DNA of 64,000 nucleotides from Piezodorus guildinii (GCA_023052935.1 CM041295.1:106828711-106892710), one strand, 5' to 3'. Positions 1-12,907 are shown, numbered from the stretch's first letter. Program-made: numbers and translations. Notes: a model not told the origin generated them from the letters alone.

Positions 1-2600
1 TCATTAAGTTTTATACTAAAAGATTTTCTGTATATTTAGTTTTAATCTACGAAGCAATTTATTTTACCCAAAAGAAATTGTCTTTTAATGTTTATAGGAA
101 AATTATACTGAGCAAATAGATATAAAATCATGATTATTAGAAGTTTAAAATAAAATATTCCATTATCATAATATTATCTGGCTGATTTATTATATGATTT
201 AAAAACTTAAATGATAATTCTTAGAGATATCTTTTGTAAGGTGTAGTCGATTATTCTTCTGTGTCGTACTACTCAACACTGGATAAACATTTTATATATA
301 TATATATATACATATACTTTTTTTTTTTTTCTACAAATTCTTCAGTAAAAACATTTTTCTTTGATTTTTTTTTTTTTTTTTAAAGTTATGTAACAAAGAA
401 AAATGTTTTGAGATATTTAAATATGCATAATTATATGCATATTTAATTATGCATACATAAATAATTAAGTCATTATTTGTAAAAGGCAGTTTATAATATT
501 TATAAATAAACTTAGTTATCAACTGCCACGCTTACTATAGCACTTCATTTCAGGTGTTACAAACATTCTCAGCCACCTGTTTGTTATAACAAGCTGCTTT
601 AGGTGACTTTTAATATTTGAAATAATTGATTACTTTATGCATTTGAGGAATAATGAATAATTTTATTGAATAATGAAAACGATAAGAGCCTACCTCCTCA
701 AGGAATCAAATCTGAACTGTGATCCAAATATTTTGTTTTGCAATAGCTGTTTTACTGATTCTGTTTATTACTTTAAATGTATGATTGCAGATGATAAATA
801 CATATATAAATAGCTTACAAAAATATGGTATAGCCGAGTAAAAGTAGGCATACCCTTAATTACTCTTTACGTTTTTTGCTTTCATGCTATGAAAATCTTA
901 CATCGTCACCACTGGTTTGCATCATAAATATGTATTTTCCTATTCGTGGGTGAAGCTTTCCTCCTAAGAAAAACTAGATGTATTTAGGGTTCAGAAACAA
1001 GCTATATTATTTTCTTTATATTGACCTTTTCTTCCCACTTACCTTAAAAAAACAAAACAATTACCACTGAATGCATTTCCATGGTAATCTGCACTCGAAA
1101 CATGAATACTGAACCCAGGAGCTTAAATATATTTGTTATTAATTTATTATTTAGGTAAGACTAGTCAGATTAAGATTAATTTGATTTAATGGGGTTAGAG
1201 GATTGATTATCTTTCAAATGAGTACTTATAATGTTTCAGTAGAAGTCCAGTTTTTGAGTTGTTTAAAAAACAAAATATTTTTAAAATATTACAGAAATAA
1301 ATATATTTTTTAACGACTTAGGGAACAAATTTTCCTAAACCCAGCCTTATTGCACATCAAGACGGTAAGGAGAACCTCTGATAATAATTTCAGCTATGAA
1401 GCTGAGAAAAATCTCAAAAATTCTTCGATGGCCACAAAAATGAGTGAATAGTAATTTTCTTTCATAAATCTAGGGAACTGTATTTTGGAAAAAAATGTTA
1501 TCATCCAAAAAGCTGTAAGAATACATAAGTTTAGTTCCCTAATTAGTTGTTTTGCCATTCAGAGCCCTTTTTAAATGTATTTAGATAGGCTAGACCGGAA
1601 AGTATCCACATTTAAAAATAACACCCGGAAAACGCTGGACGGAATTTCATTTAAAACGTCAAAAGAGAGGATGTTATAGGAGTTTTTAGTCATGATAATT
1701 CTTATTATATATTGTTAATATCGTCCAAAAGCACGAGATAAACACTATGATTGTCTTGTCGTTGTAATGAACTCTAAGAGTTCAAATTTCCTAGGGAAAA
1801 TGAGTCATATTTCCTTATGATCTATTTCTAGAACGACATTTGATTGCAGATTATTTTTTAAACGTCTTGTTTTCTATGCATACACTTGCCTTAGAATTCT
1901 TGGATGTTGCAAATTGCTCTGCACTGAGTTGATCTGTATCAGGCATAAATTTACTTGAACGTAAAGCAGATGCTGACATAGATGAGATTGATCAAGTCTA
2001 CTTTAGATACAGACACATTAGGCATGAGCACTTCACTCTTTGACATTCCTTTCCTGTTTTGAATTTATGATTTGAACATGTTTCATGTAGTTGGAAACCT
2101 TATTCAGTATCTTTTCCTTCTCCTAATATTCTCTGGGATCAGAGACGTTGACGTTTCTTCCTATGAATTTGCTGGAGTACTCGTTTAGAGTTTTGTTCTT
2201 TACGTGTTATGTCACGTTTATCATTGTGCTACTATTGAGTATTAAACAATATATATCGTATTAGGTTTAGCAATAAAGACCATGGTATAATTGGAGCAGC
2301 ATCAAATGTTATAATTTGTTTAGTCAATTAATATATCTATGGATGCTAAATAACATTTATCTATCTTACATCGGCTTAATTATAGCACTTTTCATTATTT
2401 TGAAAATAAACAATCACACCATCTAAGCCCCTTAGTAATCCTAAAGCCAATTGGAGACTACGGAAACAAACATTTTATTATTACATTTCAGCAACTAACT
2501 AGTTGAAAAAAACTCAAATATGATACTTTTCACAACTACGGGTGATTAAGGATATGAAATGTTTAATCATGGCCTCAGAATTAATGAAGATGATTTACTT
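1..2600. other. AT-rich stretch with no recognised gene
   Basis: I see no coding exon, RNA gene or transposon family I recognise here. The only notable structure is a short (AT)n tract followed by a T12 run at about 293-330 and a second poly-T near 366-381. The open frames present are short, lysine/isoleucine/tyrosine rich and consistent with chance in AT-rich DNA. Confidence 0.6.
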
Positions 2601-2615
2601 GAATTTTTTTCTTAG

Positions 2616-2801
2616 GATGTGATATTGGTTAAAATCGACAATTATTTTGATGAAAAAGAAAACCTTTTAATGGATACCCTTAAATTGAACAACGGTACAC
2701 AAAAAGACTCTTCGTCAGAGACGTTTATCCGCGAACTAATTAGTGAAGTTTTGATAAAGCTAAAATACATGGTTTGTGATGTATACGACCATGAAAATTA
2801 A
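2616..2801 (+). CDS. Possible terminal coding exon of an unidentified gene
   Basis: A polypyrimidine tract ending in TTCTTAG (AG at 2614-2615) is followed by an open frame starting DVILVKIDNYFDEKE and ending at a TAA at 2799-2801, about 61 residues. The composition is mixed and charged (ETFIRELISEVLIKLKYMVC near the end), unlike the low-complexity translations of the surrounding AT-rich DNA. An ATTAAA overlaps the stop codon and could serve as a weak poly(A) signal. I do not recognise the family. It could be the last exon of a + strand gene lying upstream of the lilliputian-like gene, a retrocopy piece, or chance. No internal methionine start is needed if it is an exon. Confidence 0.33.
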   Translation, partial: DVILVKIDNYFDEKENLLMDTLKLNNGTQKDSSSETFIRELISEVLIKLKYMVCDVYDHEN

Positions 2802-3390
2802 AGTATTCTGCACCTTTTCCTGATTAAAATCCATGGACCCCGAACACTCAGCATCGTCGAGATTCCTTACTAGGTAAACCCTTTGTGGACACACGATTCC
2901 GTGAAAGACAGGATCGCTGGGATATGATATATGCCTTGCTAGTGCTAGTGCCTTATCTGTCAGCTGCTCAGAGCTGAACCATCTGACGCCAGATGCCTTC
3001 TCTCTTGTGAATCAGTGGCTGCCTGTGCAGGTGCAGATTTTTCTCCTTGAACGTCCTTGGCTTGTGTTTCGCCCGAAAGCTCAGGTATTGCCCTGCTCCC
3101 TTAGGGCCTGGTAACCATTTTTTCGACGAAACTAACTCGCCCATTACTCATTTCGGAGTTCAGAGCATTCTTCCCTCTTTCAGACTACTTTAAACATAGC
3201 ATTGCTGTTCATGAATCGTATTTATGATTTAGTAATCGTATTTGATTCAATTATTTTTTTTATTTTATCTTATTTAAACGCACTCCTTTTTCGTTTAAAA
3301 GATTCCAATGGTCACGAAATGGGTTATTGAAACCTAAATCAAATCTAATTCTATTATCATTACTCCTATCTGAAATGAAATTAATGGGTG
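2802..3390. other. Moderately GC-richer segment, unidentified
   Basis: Base composition rises between about 2815 and 3130 relative to the flanks, but no frame is long or recognisable and no repeat partner was seen elsewhere in the window. It may be an old transposon fragment or a 3' UTR of the possible exon just upstream. Confidence 0.4.
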
Positions 3391-3392
3391 TG

Positions 3393-3690
3393 GAGCGGTG
3401 TGGTCCTAAGTATAGAGACTACTGATAGAGACTACTGACTGGACTACTGATCTTCTTGTCATGCCAAACCCTGATAATGTTGGATAATTATTTTATTCTT
3501 TTATGCAATCTTAGGGTAGGCTCAGCCAGGAGCCTCTACGATGTCGCTACCCGAAACTTGAGAGTCAAACCAGGTGGCTGCTGAGCGTAGTCTCGGCCCA
3601 ATCACCTCCATGCACAACCGTTTAGTCAATAAACAGTATGAATCCTTGTCTGCTTTGAGCCCAAGACCCTTCATTGGTTGCAGAATTACT
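3393..3690 (+). mobile_element. tRNA-derived SINE, family A (diverged copy)
   Basis: Starts with GAGCGGTGTGGTCC, matching the tRNA-like head of the best copy near 33290. The body shares the motifs for the 'gctgagcg' box, 'aaacagtatgaatc' and 'gagcccaagaccct', in the same order as the other copies. The A/B-box region is disrupted by a short duplication of 'gagactactga', so the polymerase III promoter is probably dead. Confidence 0.6.
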
Positions 3691-3834
3691 TTAGGGCAGC
3701 AGAAGAACCGTAAAGTATTTCGTTTTTTTCTGAAAGTTGATTGCCAACCTATTCGGTCGAATTCGATTTATCAATCCCCAAAAGTTCATTTCAATTGAAA
3801 TTCCTATGATATCCTTTATGAAACCTATTGGTAG

Positions 3835-4200
3835 CGAACAGACATTACCGAATTTTGAGAACGGGCCGGTAAAAAGGATGAAGACTAGAAGGACCCCCTA
3901 GAAGTTTCGGTTGGGGAGGGTGCCTTACAATAGGGGGAGGATGGAGGCTGGTGGGGGGTTATTTATGCCACTGGCTCAAGGGGTTGCTCACGGCTCCATC
4001 AAACTCTCACTCAAACTCTCTTCTGTTTGTTCCTCTTTACATCAACCGACAAAGGATTTGCGGTTAAGTAATTTTACTCACTACGGTAAATGTAACATAC
4101 CGCGTCATTGTTCTCCTTAGTTACTGAATACACTATTCAACGATATCGATTCTAATCTTTGAAAAAATCTGGTGCGGGCTACACCCGACTTTCACTTACC
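3835..4200. other. GC-richer segment preceding an R1 repeat, unidentified
   Basis: Contains G-rich tracts (for example near 3925-3960) and no credible coding frame. It ends close to the start of a dispersed R1 repeat and may be part of an older composite insertion. Nothing more specific can be supported. Confidence 0.35.
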
Positions 4201-4344
4201 TCGGCTATTAAAAAAAAATAGGAACTTGTAAATAAACTTTAAAAAAAGTTTTAACATTAATTTAAATAAAAGATGTATTTTGTTTCGTTGGAAACATATG
4301 GTTTAGGTTAAATTAACTATATTAAATTGTTACGTATAATAATC

Positions 4345-5065
4345 AGTAATAAGTTTATGCCTTATTCTCTAGTTTACATTACCTTTTACAACTTTGTGTA
4401 TAACATATTATTTTTTCTTAAAACATTTCTCTTTCCAACGGTATATTATACATATATATTAAGGTTCTTATCTTTAAAAAAAAATTCAGTTTGCTCTTTT
4501 CTCCGTTAGTTGTGTGTCGAATTCATTCAACTAATATATTTATTTAATTTTTATCAAAATTAACAAGATGGTATAGTTAATTTTTTCGAATCTACAAAAT
4601 TGAAGATACTTAAGAGGAAGAAAATTAAAAGTATCGGCATTTAAGCCATGCCAGACTGTTTCAATCAGAATGAAACCCACACTATATTAAAGCCTGTTTA
4701 ATTTTACATCGATATAGGGAGTTTAATCAAAATCGTTACAGCGGTTTTTGAGACAATCGTAATAGGGTGCTAAATGCATGGTATTAAGTGGCACTTCTGG
4801 TTGGCCGATTTTGATGCTAAAGTTGTAACGCTTTAAGCATGCAAAGCATAGGCGCTGTTAATATATTAAATTTCGTTTTTATTCAACTTATCGTTTTCGC
4901 GCAAGACTTACCACATTCGGACACACAGATTTTTTTGTGGGAATTTGTTATTTGGACTCAGCGGACCCTAAAACATGTATTTCCGTGGAATTCGAAAATT
5001 TCACGATTGCAATACTTTCCATTGCTATTTATTTCATATATAGGTAAGTAAAAGTATGTTATATA
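4345..5065 (+). repeat. Dispersed repeat R1, longest copy
   Basis: About 700 bp shared with copies at about 16.74, 20.87, 24.9 (minus), 30.99 and 38.9 kb. Diagnostic segments in order are 'ggcatttaagcc', 'aatgaaaccc' to 'tattaaagcc', 'ttacatcgatat', 'gtgctaaatgcat', 'agtggcacttctgg' and, near the 3' side, 'tatttggactcag' with 'ctaaaacatgtatttccg'. There is no open frame and no clear termini, so its class is unknown. The beginning resembles the R2 copies (the phrase 'ctttccaacggtatattata'). Confidence 0.75.
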
Positions 5066-5437
5066 TTTTTTTAAAATGTTGAAATAAAAAAAAAATGGAT
5101 TGGCAAATTTGATAAATCTGATATATTTGTATACTGCTCATTCGAATGTTATTCTCATTATTTTTACTGTCACTTACCCAATCACTTATTATAGGTTACT
5201 TATAATAATATAAATCGTACGATAGTATTGCGAGTGAGAAAATTCCTACTTTTCAACGGTGATGTATCTCATAAGATCGCTTAGTCTACCAAATAACTCT
5301 TGTCTCGCAATATGACGAAAGTGTGTGTGGTAAGTCTGGGTCTTGAAATAAACTTCGTATAAAATTAAATTATTATGTATATAAATTTACTTATTTATAG
5401 TTACAACTGTATTAAAATAAATACATCTCGTAAATTT

Positions 5438-5605
5438 AAGGGAATGAAGACCCTCCTGGGACACACCCAGCCTCTATAAAGTTGATACCCAACAATTGGA
5501 ATGGCTGAGCGTGATCTAGTCCTATACACCTCCTTGAACGGTCGTAAACAGTACGAATATCATGAAGTACTGAACCCACGTTTATAAAGGGTTTTTTGTT
5601 GTTTT
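5438..5605 (+). mobile_element. tRNA-derived SINE, family A (3' body only)
   Basis: Carries the family A body ('gaagaccctcctggg', 'acacacccagcctct', 'ggctgagcgtgatc', 'aaacagtacgaat', 'actgaaccca') followed by a short T-rich tail. The tRNA-like head is missing, as expected of a 5'-truncated retroposed copy. Confidence 0.7.
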
Positions 5606-8440
5606 TTACTCCCATTATATTATTTTTAGATATAGATAAATTTCTATTGAATAAAAAATTATAATAAATCTGACATCCCTTTTATACTGTCAGTCGATTG
5701 TTTTTCTTATTATTTATACTTTCACGTACCCATTTTTTATATTTTTTTTAAATTGATATCTTGACTAAAAAAATATGCTTCTTCTCTTCTGTATGGAGCT
5801 GTATTAAGTATTCCTTATCGTTCGTTAACTCATGACCGGTATTGAACTAAACCATGCTTTGGAAATTATGCTGCAACCAGCTGTCAGGAACATTTAATTT
5901 TGATGTTGGTGATGTCAGCACGTAGAATTTGATATCCCAGTGTTTTGTCTGTTCCATAACTCTGGCCAGGTCATATGTCAGAAAGTTCGTTGGATATGAT
6001 CAGCGGGTAGATGGAATGTTGAAGGAAATAAATATTTTATAAAGTGTAATAGAGGCGGGCGACGACCTCCACTTGTTTTTGTGGGGTCTAGCAACGGGAG
6101 CTTCTCCAGCGATTGACTTCTATTCCAGGGGGTCCGACTGGAAAAATCAGCTGGAGAATATTTAACCTATGCTGTGAAAAAGAATGGAGTAAATTAATTA
6201 ATGTACGACTTTAATTCATTAATAATGTTATTATTAGTATAGAATATTATATGGATATTTTTTTATTATAAAAATAATAAATAAATATATTTATAAAATT
6301 ACATATCGTAATACTTAAATTGAATTAAATATAGTAAATTTCAGTAAAATTATAAGATCAGAATAAAAAAAATTTATAATATTATTTTCGTAAAAGATGT
6401 AATGGAATCAACATCTGAATATATGAGTTATTTTATAAATTACATACATAGGATACAATTTATACTTTATACCAATTAGAACAACACATTATTTATTAAA
6501 ACACACACACACATATAAGTTTTTTATTTATAATTTTTAAAAAAATAAAAATTCCAAGGAAATTTAACAAACTACGAAACGGAGGGGGAAAAGTCGAATA
6601 ATTCATTAAATATGAAACATTTAATTTAACCATTTGCTGAATGCGCCAATGAATTTTTGTTTACTATTGTTATCTGCACTATCGGTGGCAGATATAATTT
6701 ATTTATTTTTTAAAATTTTATGAATATTCATATTCGTTTGAATAATGCATGAAAACGTTGAAACAAACATTAGGTTGGCTGTGAAATTTCTTTGAGGATT
6801 AGTTTGTGAGAAGAAAAAGATATTCTTATCTGCTTGATTGATAATTGTGGTTCAACGGACAACTGTATTCATGTTATCAACGATATTCGCAAGGCAGTGA
6901 ATTAATTTAAGAGTTAAAAATTACTAACCATTATTTGTTAAAAATAAATAATATTAAACACTTTTACATTATTTTATCACTTACTGTTATACATTTAGAA
7001 ACTATCAACAAATATTTTAAAGTAAAACGTCCAGTATTTGTCTGTAGGGTTTCGCAAGAAAAATAATTTTCTATCGAAAATTCATCCTTGATTTATTGTT
7101 CTAAAGATAGTGATTGAATATGAAACATATACTTTTTTTTTTTTTTTAGTACTAAAATAACTTTTAAGCTTGGTGCAAACTAAATCTTGAGTCAACGGTA
7201 GACATATAAGTTCAAGGTCTGTTTAAAAAATAAATAAATAATACATAAAATTAAGGAAAATAATTCGTTACAGAAGTTAGTTAATAAAAGCATAATTTTT
7301 TTTTTTTTTTTTTTTGTTTTATTAAGAGATAATACTATCTGCCACCTTCTGGGGCAATGAGTATTAGAGATATAATAAATCATTCATACCATATGTACAT
7401 TGTAAATAAAATTAAAGAAAAAAAAAATTAATAAAGACTAAACAAATAAAAGAAAAAAATATATATATATACACAAAATTAAATAACTACTATAAAGAAA
7501 ATAATAATAACAATCTTGTTCACATTCATACCTATTTACAAACTGCCCCTGGGATCACTGAATCAAACCTCGAGATCCACTAGTGGATGTCGAGGCACAA
7601 TGCCAGAAGATCCCAGCGCCTCTCATTCAGCTGCGTCACTGGTTTAAAAGCATAATTTAGAAATATGTATATAAAACGAGAATATAGATAAATATATAAA
7701 TAACAAAAAAAAAAAAAAAACATGAGTATTTTGAAGCCTGCTGTTATCAGCTGATACATCAGATTAAATTATATAATTATGTAATTTATAATTGTATCCT
7801 ATTTTATTATACTTTTTTTAGTGAATGTTATAACTATTTGTTATAAAATATAAAAATTATAATAAGTATTAAGAATATATATGTTGTTTTAGTAAAATTA
7901 GCCAAATTTCACTGTCATAATAATAAATTCATAATATGATAATAATAAGTGATGACTCTTTATATTATTATAATATGAATTATGACAAAATGAAATTGCA
8001 TAAATTATATTTATAGCGTAGGCGTTATTCCCATTTAAATAGACTGATAGGGGTTAAATACCAATATTAAATTTTATATAAATACCATCCATTTTAAATT
8101 TTAAAAAAAAAAATTTAATTTGTTTTAATATAATACCTTTATTATACATACATATCATATACATAACTTTAATTTTGTTTTTTAAAATATATGAAATCTG
8201 AGAGGATTTGATAACCAACGGAGGTAACAGGACAAATATTTGTTAAGCTCAATTTTTTTTTTCTTGAAATGAAAATTGTCATTAGAATAAATGGTTGACC
8301 TCTCCCTCTCCCTTCTTGGAACGGGCAAATAAAGTCTTTAAAACACATGTAATATATAATAGTACACTTTTTTGAATTACGTAATATTTGGTACGTTATA
8401 TTGTTTCTAAAATCTTGAGTAAAAAGCATATTGAATGAAA
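5606..8440. other. No recognised gene; AT-rich with poly-T runs
   Basis: Mostly AT-rich single-copy-looking DNA with mononucleotide and dinucleotide tracts (for example T runs near 7134, A/T runs near 7291-7314 and an A run near 7706). Two GC-richer islands at about 6045-6170 and 7540-7635 could be decayed SINE or LINE pieces, but I could not match them to another copy in the window. Confidence 0.5.
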
Positions 8441-8444
8441 GAGT

Positions 8445-8840
8445 ATAACTTGTACGATACTGTTCGACGGTGGCAACATTAAACTTTCATAACCTCCCTC
8501 TTTAGCAATAAAATATGTTCCTTAGCTCATAGGATTACATTACTTTATACTACCTTCTACGATTTCTTTTGTTTTATATTAATTTTTCTAAAATCTTGCG
8601 CTTTCCAGCGGTATATTATATGTCTATATTACTGCTCATTTTTAAGGAATAATTATTTGATTACATGGTCATAAACAATTTATTTTGCCCTCCTAAAGAA
8701 AAGCGAAATTGCAATGTATTTTACTAATAAACCTTCATGAATGAATGCCCAAAATGATGGTGAAACCGTATCAAAATCCGTCCAGTGATTAAGAAAGAGT
8801 TCGCGAAAAACAAGAATCGCGGTGCCATTTTTTATAGGGA
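8445..8840 (+). repeat. Dispersed repeat R2 (plus copy)
   Basis: Shares an extended stretch in reverse orientation with 36060-36455: the 'gtataacttg.acgat' head, 'ctccctcttt', the 'gcgctttcc.gcggtatattata' block, 'gaaaagcg' or 'gaaaagc', and a tail with 'accgtatcaaaat' and 'gcgaaaa'. It is non-coding and its ends are not flanked by an obvious duplication. It is related in its middle to the 5' part of R1. Confidence 0.7.
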
Positions 8841-8844
8841 GATA

Positions 8845-9209
8845 CACAGTCATCTTGATAGGAATTGCATCACTTATGCTTTAATTTTTTATGGTAATGA
8901 AATTGATCTAATCGAATATTTCTGTTTTTTTCTACTTATTTATACCACATGCTTATTAAAATAGAGACATAAAAAAAAGAAACAATTAATGTTTACTAGT
9001 TCTTGGTCAGTAATTTTAACTATTACCAGAATAAAATCTGTAATTATATAGAATTTAAAGCATTTTTCTATCAGGAACAATTAACATTGTGAGGTTACCT
9101 GAAGTGGAAAAATTTTCAAGGAAAATAGGGGTTACACTAATCAACAGTGGTCAACAATTTCGAAAACATTTTTTTTTATTGAGTGATGCAATTTTTATGA
9201 CCATTATTG
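8845..9209 (+). mobile_element. Tc1-like TA-flanked MITE (copy 1)
   Basis: The left end (cagtcatcttgatagg, then aattgcatcac) and the right end (gagtgatgcaatttttatga, then ccattattg) are imperfect inverted repeats of the family consensus end CAGTCGTGGTCATAGAAATTGCATCAC. The element is followed by TA. Internal sequence is non-coding and matches the copies at 13.3, 19.1, 25.4, 36.9 and 55.0 kb. It is a non-autonomous deletion derivative of a TA-targeting (Tc1/mariner superfamily) transposon. Confidence 0.75.
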
Positions 9210-9306
9210 TATATAGAAATACACTGTTGTAAATCTAGAGATTATTTAAAAAAAAAAAAAGTTTCGCAAAGTTGTCGAAGTCAACAGACAGTGAGATAAA
9301 CTTTTT

Positions 9307-10530
9307 AATTGAGGCGCTGATTTCCAAAAGATACTAAGATAAAGGACATTTTTTTCGAAGTTGGTATTTTGACATATTTGTATTCTAATGGTTTAGTTTT
9401 ATCTAAATCCTTCATCAAATTTTATCTAAAAATAAATAAAAATCCTTTAAAAAAGTATTTAAAAATTTCATTTCATTCCAAAAGGTACTAAATCCACATT
9501 TTATTTAATTCCAAAATGTACTAAAAACATTTCCTTCCAAAACGTACTATATTCTATGTAAACAGGTACAACCTTTCCTTTCATTTCCTTCCAAAAGGTA
9601 CTATATTTCGTACTATACGGCAGAAGCAAATAAGCCCGTAATATATTACCATTAATTTATTGTTTTCTCAATTTTTTTGCATTTTTATTTGTTCATTTAG
9701 CACGTCTTGATTCACTGCTATTATTTTGATCAATTGTTTTAACCTAATAATCAGTTTTTAGGCTATTTGAAACAGCTTAGTTGCGTCGCTTTTGTTCTTG
9801 TAGGTTGTCAATTAAATGAAGTTTTTTCATAGTATTTCTTCTTGCAGCAACAGAAATTTGGTTAAAAATGTTTCAGAAACTCACATTTTAATAGAATAAT
9901 GGTATTTGATACAGCAAATAGTTAGGATTAGCATTCGGCGAACTTGCTAAATATGTGAAGAGAATCCATGCCTGATCTAACTTAGTAGTCGATTTTTTAT
10001 ATAAAATAAAAGCTCAAAAGTTATTATTTATCTGTATCTATGGTTAAATATTGATTACACGTAGTTAATAGTATAGATACATTTGTTAAATTCACACAAA
10101 TAGTAAATACTAGTTCAAAACAAACTTCATAATTACATACTTTCTTATTATAGTGCCATAAATAGATAAATTGTCCTTTAAATATTCACTTTCTTTATGA
10201 ATAATAGATAATCAATGTAATTAAACAACAAATAAAGATATTTCTCAGAGAGAGAATTAGGAAATATACATAATCTAGTAATTAACAATATAAAGACGTT
10301 AGTTATCGGTAATGCTGTATCAGGAAGGTTATAGTGACTGTTACCAACTTATCTCGCGTTATATTGTTTCAAAAAGTACTATATCCCTTTTAATTCTTTC
10401 CGAAAAGTACTATATCTATATTATATTGTTTAAAAGTCGTGGGAAAAGTGCAATAATTTGGAAAAATAAGTTGGCAAAACACTTAAAAATCAACTTTAGA
10501 TTTTACCTTTTGGAAATCAACGTCTCAATT
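9307..10530. mobile_element. MITE with repeated GTAC-type subterminal motifs (1.2 kb)
   Basis: Terminal inverted repeats: aattgaggcgctgatttcc at 9307 and its counterpart ggaaatcaacgtctcaatt ending at 10530. The subterminal DNA holds many variants of the motif TTCCAAAAGGTACTA (for example near 9479, 9510, 9535, 9590, 10370 and 10405), spaced roughly 30-60 bp. A 389-bp relative with the same ends and motifs lies at 40521-40909. The interior is non-coding. Arrays of short subterminal motifs are typical of transposase-binding regions in hAT- and P-like DNA transposons, but I cannot assign the superfamily because the target-site duplication is unclear. Confidence 0.65.
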
Positions 10531-10639
10531 TTTGTAGATCATAGCTTCTATTGCTATATTATTTAACTCAAACTTTCTTTATAAGTTTATAAATAATTTT
10601 ACATTGGAAGCAAGTGAAAGTGGTGTTTTGCATGGACCA

Positions 10640-10985
10640 TATTATCTATTTATCTATGGACCATATTAGACACCTTCAGTTCTTAGGTTGTGTTATGGTG
10701 AAGGGGAGGCAGGGAAACCCTTCATGACAATTCCAGGGCGCGATTTCCAAAATCGACGACGACTAACTCTGTTAGTAAATAGGACCAGATACCCCGATAA
10801 AGGGACAGTTGGGGGGAGAGCTGAAAAGAGGTCGATGACCCGGCGGAGTGGGGGGTACCCAGGCATATCCTATACCTAGTACCTACTTTAACCGCCTTAT
10901 CTCCGATACCTGACCGGGGGACATCTCTTCCACCGCCTTCACAAGGGTTGCTCTTCCTCTCTCAGTATTTCCCAGGGGTTGTAAA
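10640..10985. other. GC-rich segment before the tandem array, unidentified
   Basis: About 350 bp with G-rich blocks (10690-10870), clearly above the local GC content. A short open frame exists but matches nothing I know and has no splice context. It may be a fragment of an older retroelement or the boundary sequence of the tandem array that follows. Confidence 0.35.
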
Positions 10986-10989
10986 CCAT

Positions 10990-12800
10990 TAATTTTCACC
11001 CTAACAAAACATTTTGAAGGCTGGTAAAGATAAAATGTGTCATGTTTCAAAGATGTGTCAAAAACATGGTCCTCCAGGCCGGATTGTCAAAACTTTTTTT
11101 TTTCTTAGAAGGAAAGCCCTCTTGAGATAAATATTAAAGGTAATAGACCTCCTCCTACTTCCTCGTAAACAAATAATGTACTTGTAATTAACTGGAATAA
11201 ACTGAAGTTAATAACGAAATCGGTTATTTCAAAAAGATTATCTTTTTAAATAATCTTTATATTTTTAAATAAATCAATCTTTCCTAAACTGTTGGGAAAG
11301 AAAAAAATATATCACTTTTCAAAGATTTATTAAAATTTGGTCCTGCAGACTCGATTGTCCTAAATTTTCTTTCTTTTTTTTTCTTAGAAGAAATACCCTC
11401 TTGAGATAAACATTGAATGGAATATATATTCCATTCCTTACTCATAAACAAAAATCTACTTTGCGCTGAAATGATTAACGGAATCGATTATTTCAAAATC
11501 AAGTGTTTTTTAAATTTATTAAGATTCAAATAATCAATAAATATTTTCAAAATTGTGAGGGGAAGATAAAATATATCACGTTTCCAAGATATATTTAAAA
11601 ATATGGTCCTCCAGGCATGATTGTCCCAACATTTTTTTTTTTTTTTTTTTTCATAGAAGAATAACCCTATTGAGATAAATATTGAACGTAACATATCTCA
11701 TCCTACTTTCTCGCAAACAAATAATGTACTTAACACTAAAATAATTAACGAAACCTGTTATTTAAAAAATAAAGTTCTTTTAAAATTAATTTAGATTCAC
11801 ACTACAAATCAATCTTTTTAAAACTGTTAAAAAATATAAAATATATAACATTTTAAAGATGTTTTAAAAATTTGGTCGTCCTCCAGACTGAATTGACCTA
11901 ACTTTTTTTTTAAGAAATACCCTCTCGAGGTTTATCAATAGTGGAATAAGAATAATAATGAATATATATATATATAATATATATATATAATGTATGTATT
12001 TGTACCCCCTTCCTTCCTCATAAACATAAAATCTACTTGCACTGCATTGACGAAATTGATTATTTCAAATACCTCTTCTTATTTTTTAATTAATTCCGAT
12101 TCATACAGTAAATCAACATTATCGGAATTGTGGGGGAGGGGGGGGGGAGATCAAAACGAGTATATTACGTTTCCAAGATATGCTAAAAATAAGGTCCTCC
12201 TGGTTGCATTGTCTTGACCTTTTTTTCACCTCTTAGACGGAATACCCTCTTCAGATAAATATATCGCGTTTTCCATCTTACTAAACAAATTATCTACTTT
12301 ACGCTGAAATCATTATGTCAAAAACTTGTTATTTTTGACGTTGTTTAGATTCACATTATAAATAAGTATTTCCAAAACTGTTAAGGAAAATAAAATGTAC
12401 CATATATCATAGGTCTTTTAAAAATATGGTCCTCACTTTTTTTTCCCCTTATGAATTGATTATAGTACATCTTATCATCCTTCATCGTAAGGAAATATTA
12501 TCTTCATTGAACGGATATTATTAACAAAATTATCGCTTGTAATTAATTAGAAAAAAGCATTTTTTTTAAATTAAAAATATAAAACAAATGAGGCTTTAAA
12601 GATGTGATCAAATATGGTCCTCTTTATTATCTTAGCTGGACGTTTTGTTCTTTGAGATCGATATTGAAACTAATATATGTTACATATATATAATTCTATA
12701 TACAAAGCAATATATATCCTGTACTTTCCTCGTAATTAAACAATATACATTTACACTGAAATTATTAATGAAATTAATTTGTTTGGATACAGTATTTGTA
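10990..12800. repeat. Degenerate tandem array, ~270-bp period, about 7 units
   Basis: A recognisable anchor (variants of 'ttcaaagat', then 'atggtcctccagg') recurs at about 11043, 11315, 11579, 11851, 12169, 12400 and 12590, giving intervals close to 270 bp with two shorter late units. Between anchors the same order repeats: a poly-T run, 'cttagaagaaataccctcttgagataaatatt', 'cctcgtaaacaaataatctactt', 'attaacgaaat', 'ttatttcaaa', 'actgttagggaaa' (variants of each). This is a decayed satellite-like array with no coding capacity. Confidence 0.8.
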
Positions 12801-12854
12801 TAATTAACTAGACAAAACTGAAAATTATAAATAAATTATTCATTGATACACCTT

Positions 12855-12856
<2 letters not shown>

Positions 12857-12905
<49 letters not shown>
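12857..12905. repeat. Poly-T run of 49
   Basis: Uninterrupted T49. It could be the reverse complement of a poly(A) tail from a minus-strand retroposon, but no recognisable body adjoins it. Confidence 0.9.
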
Positions 12906-12907
<2 letters not shown>

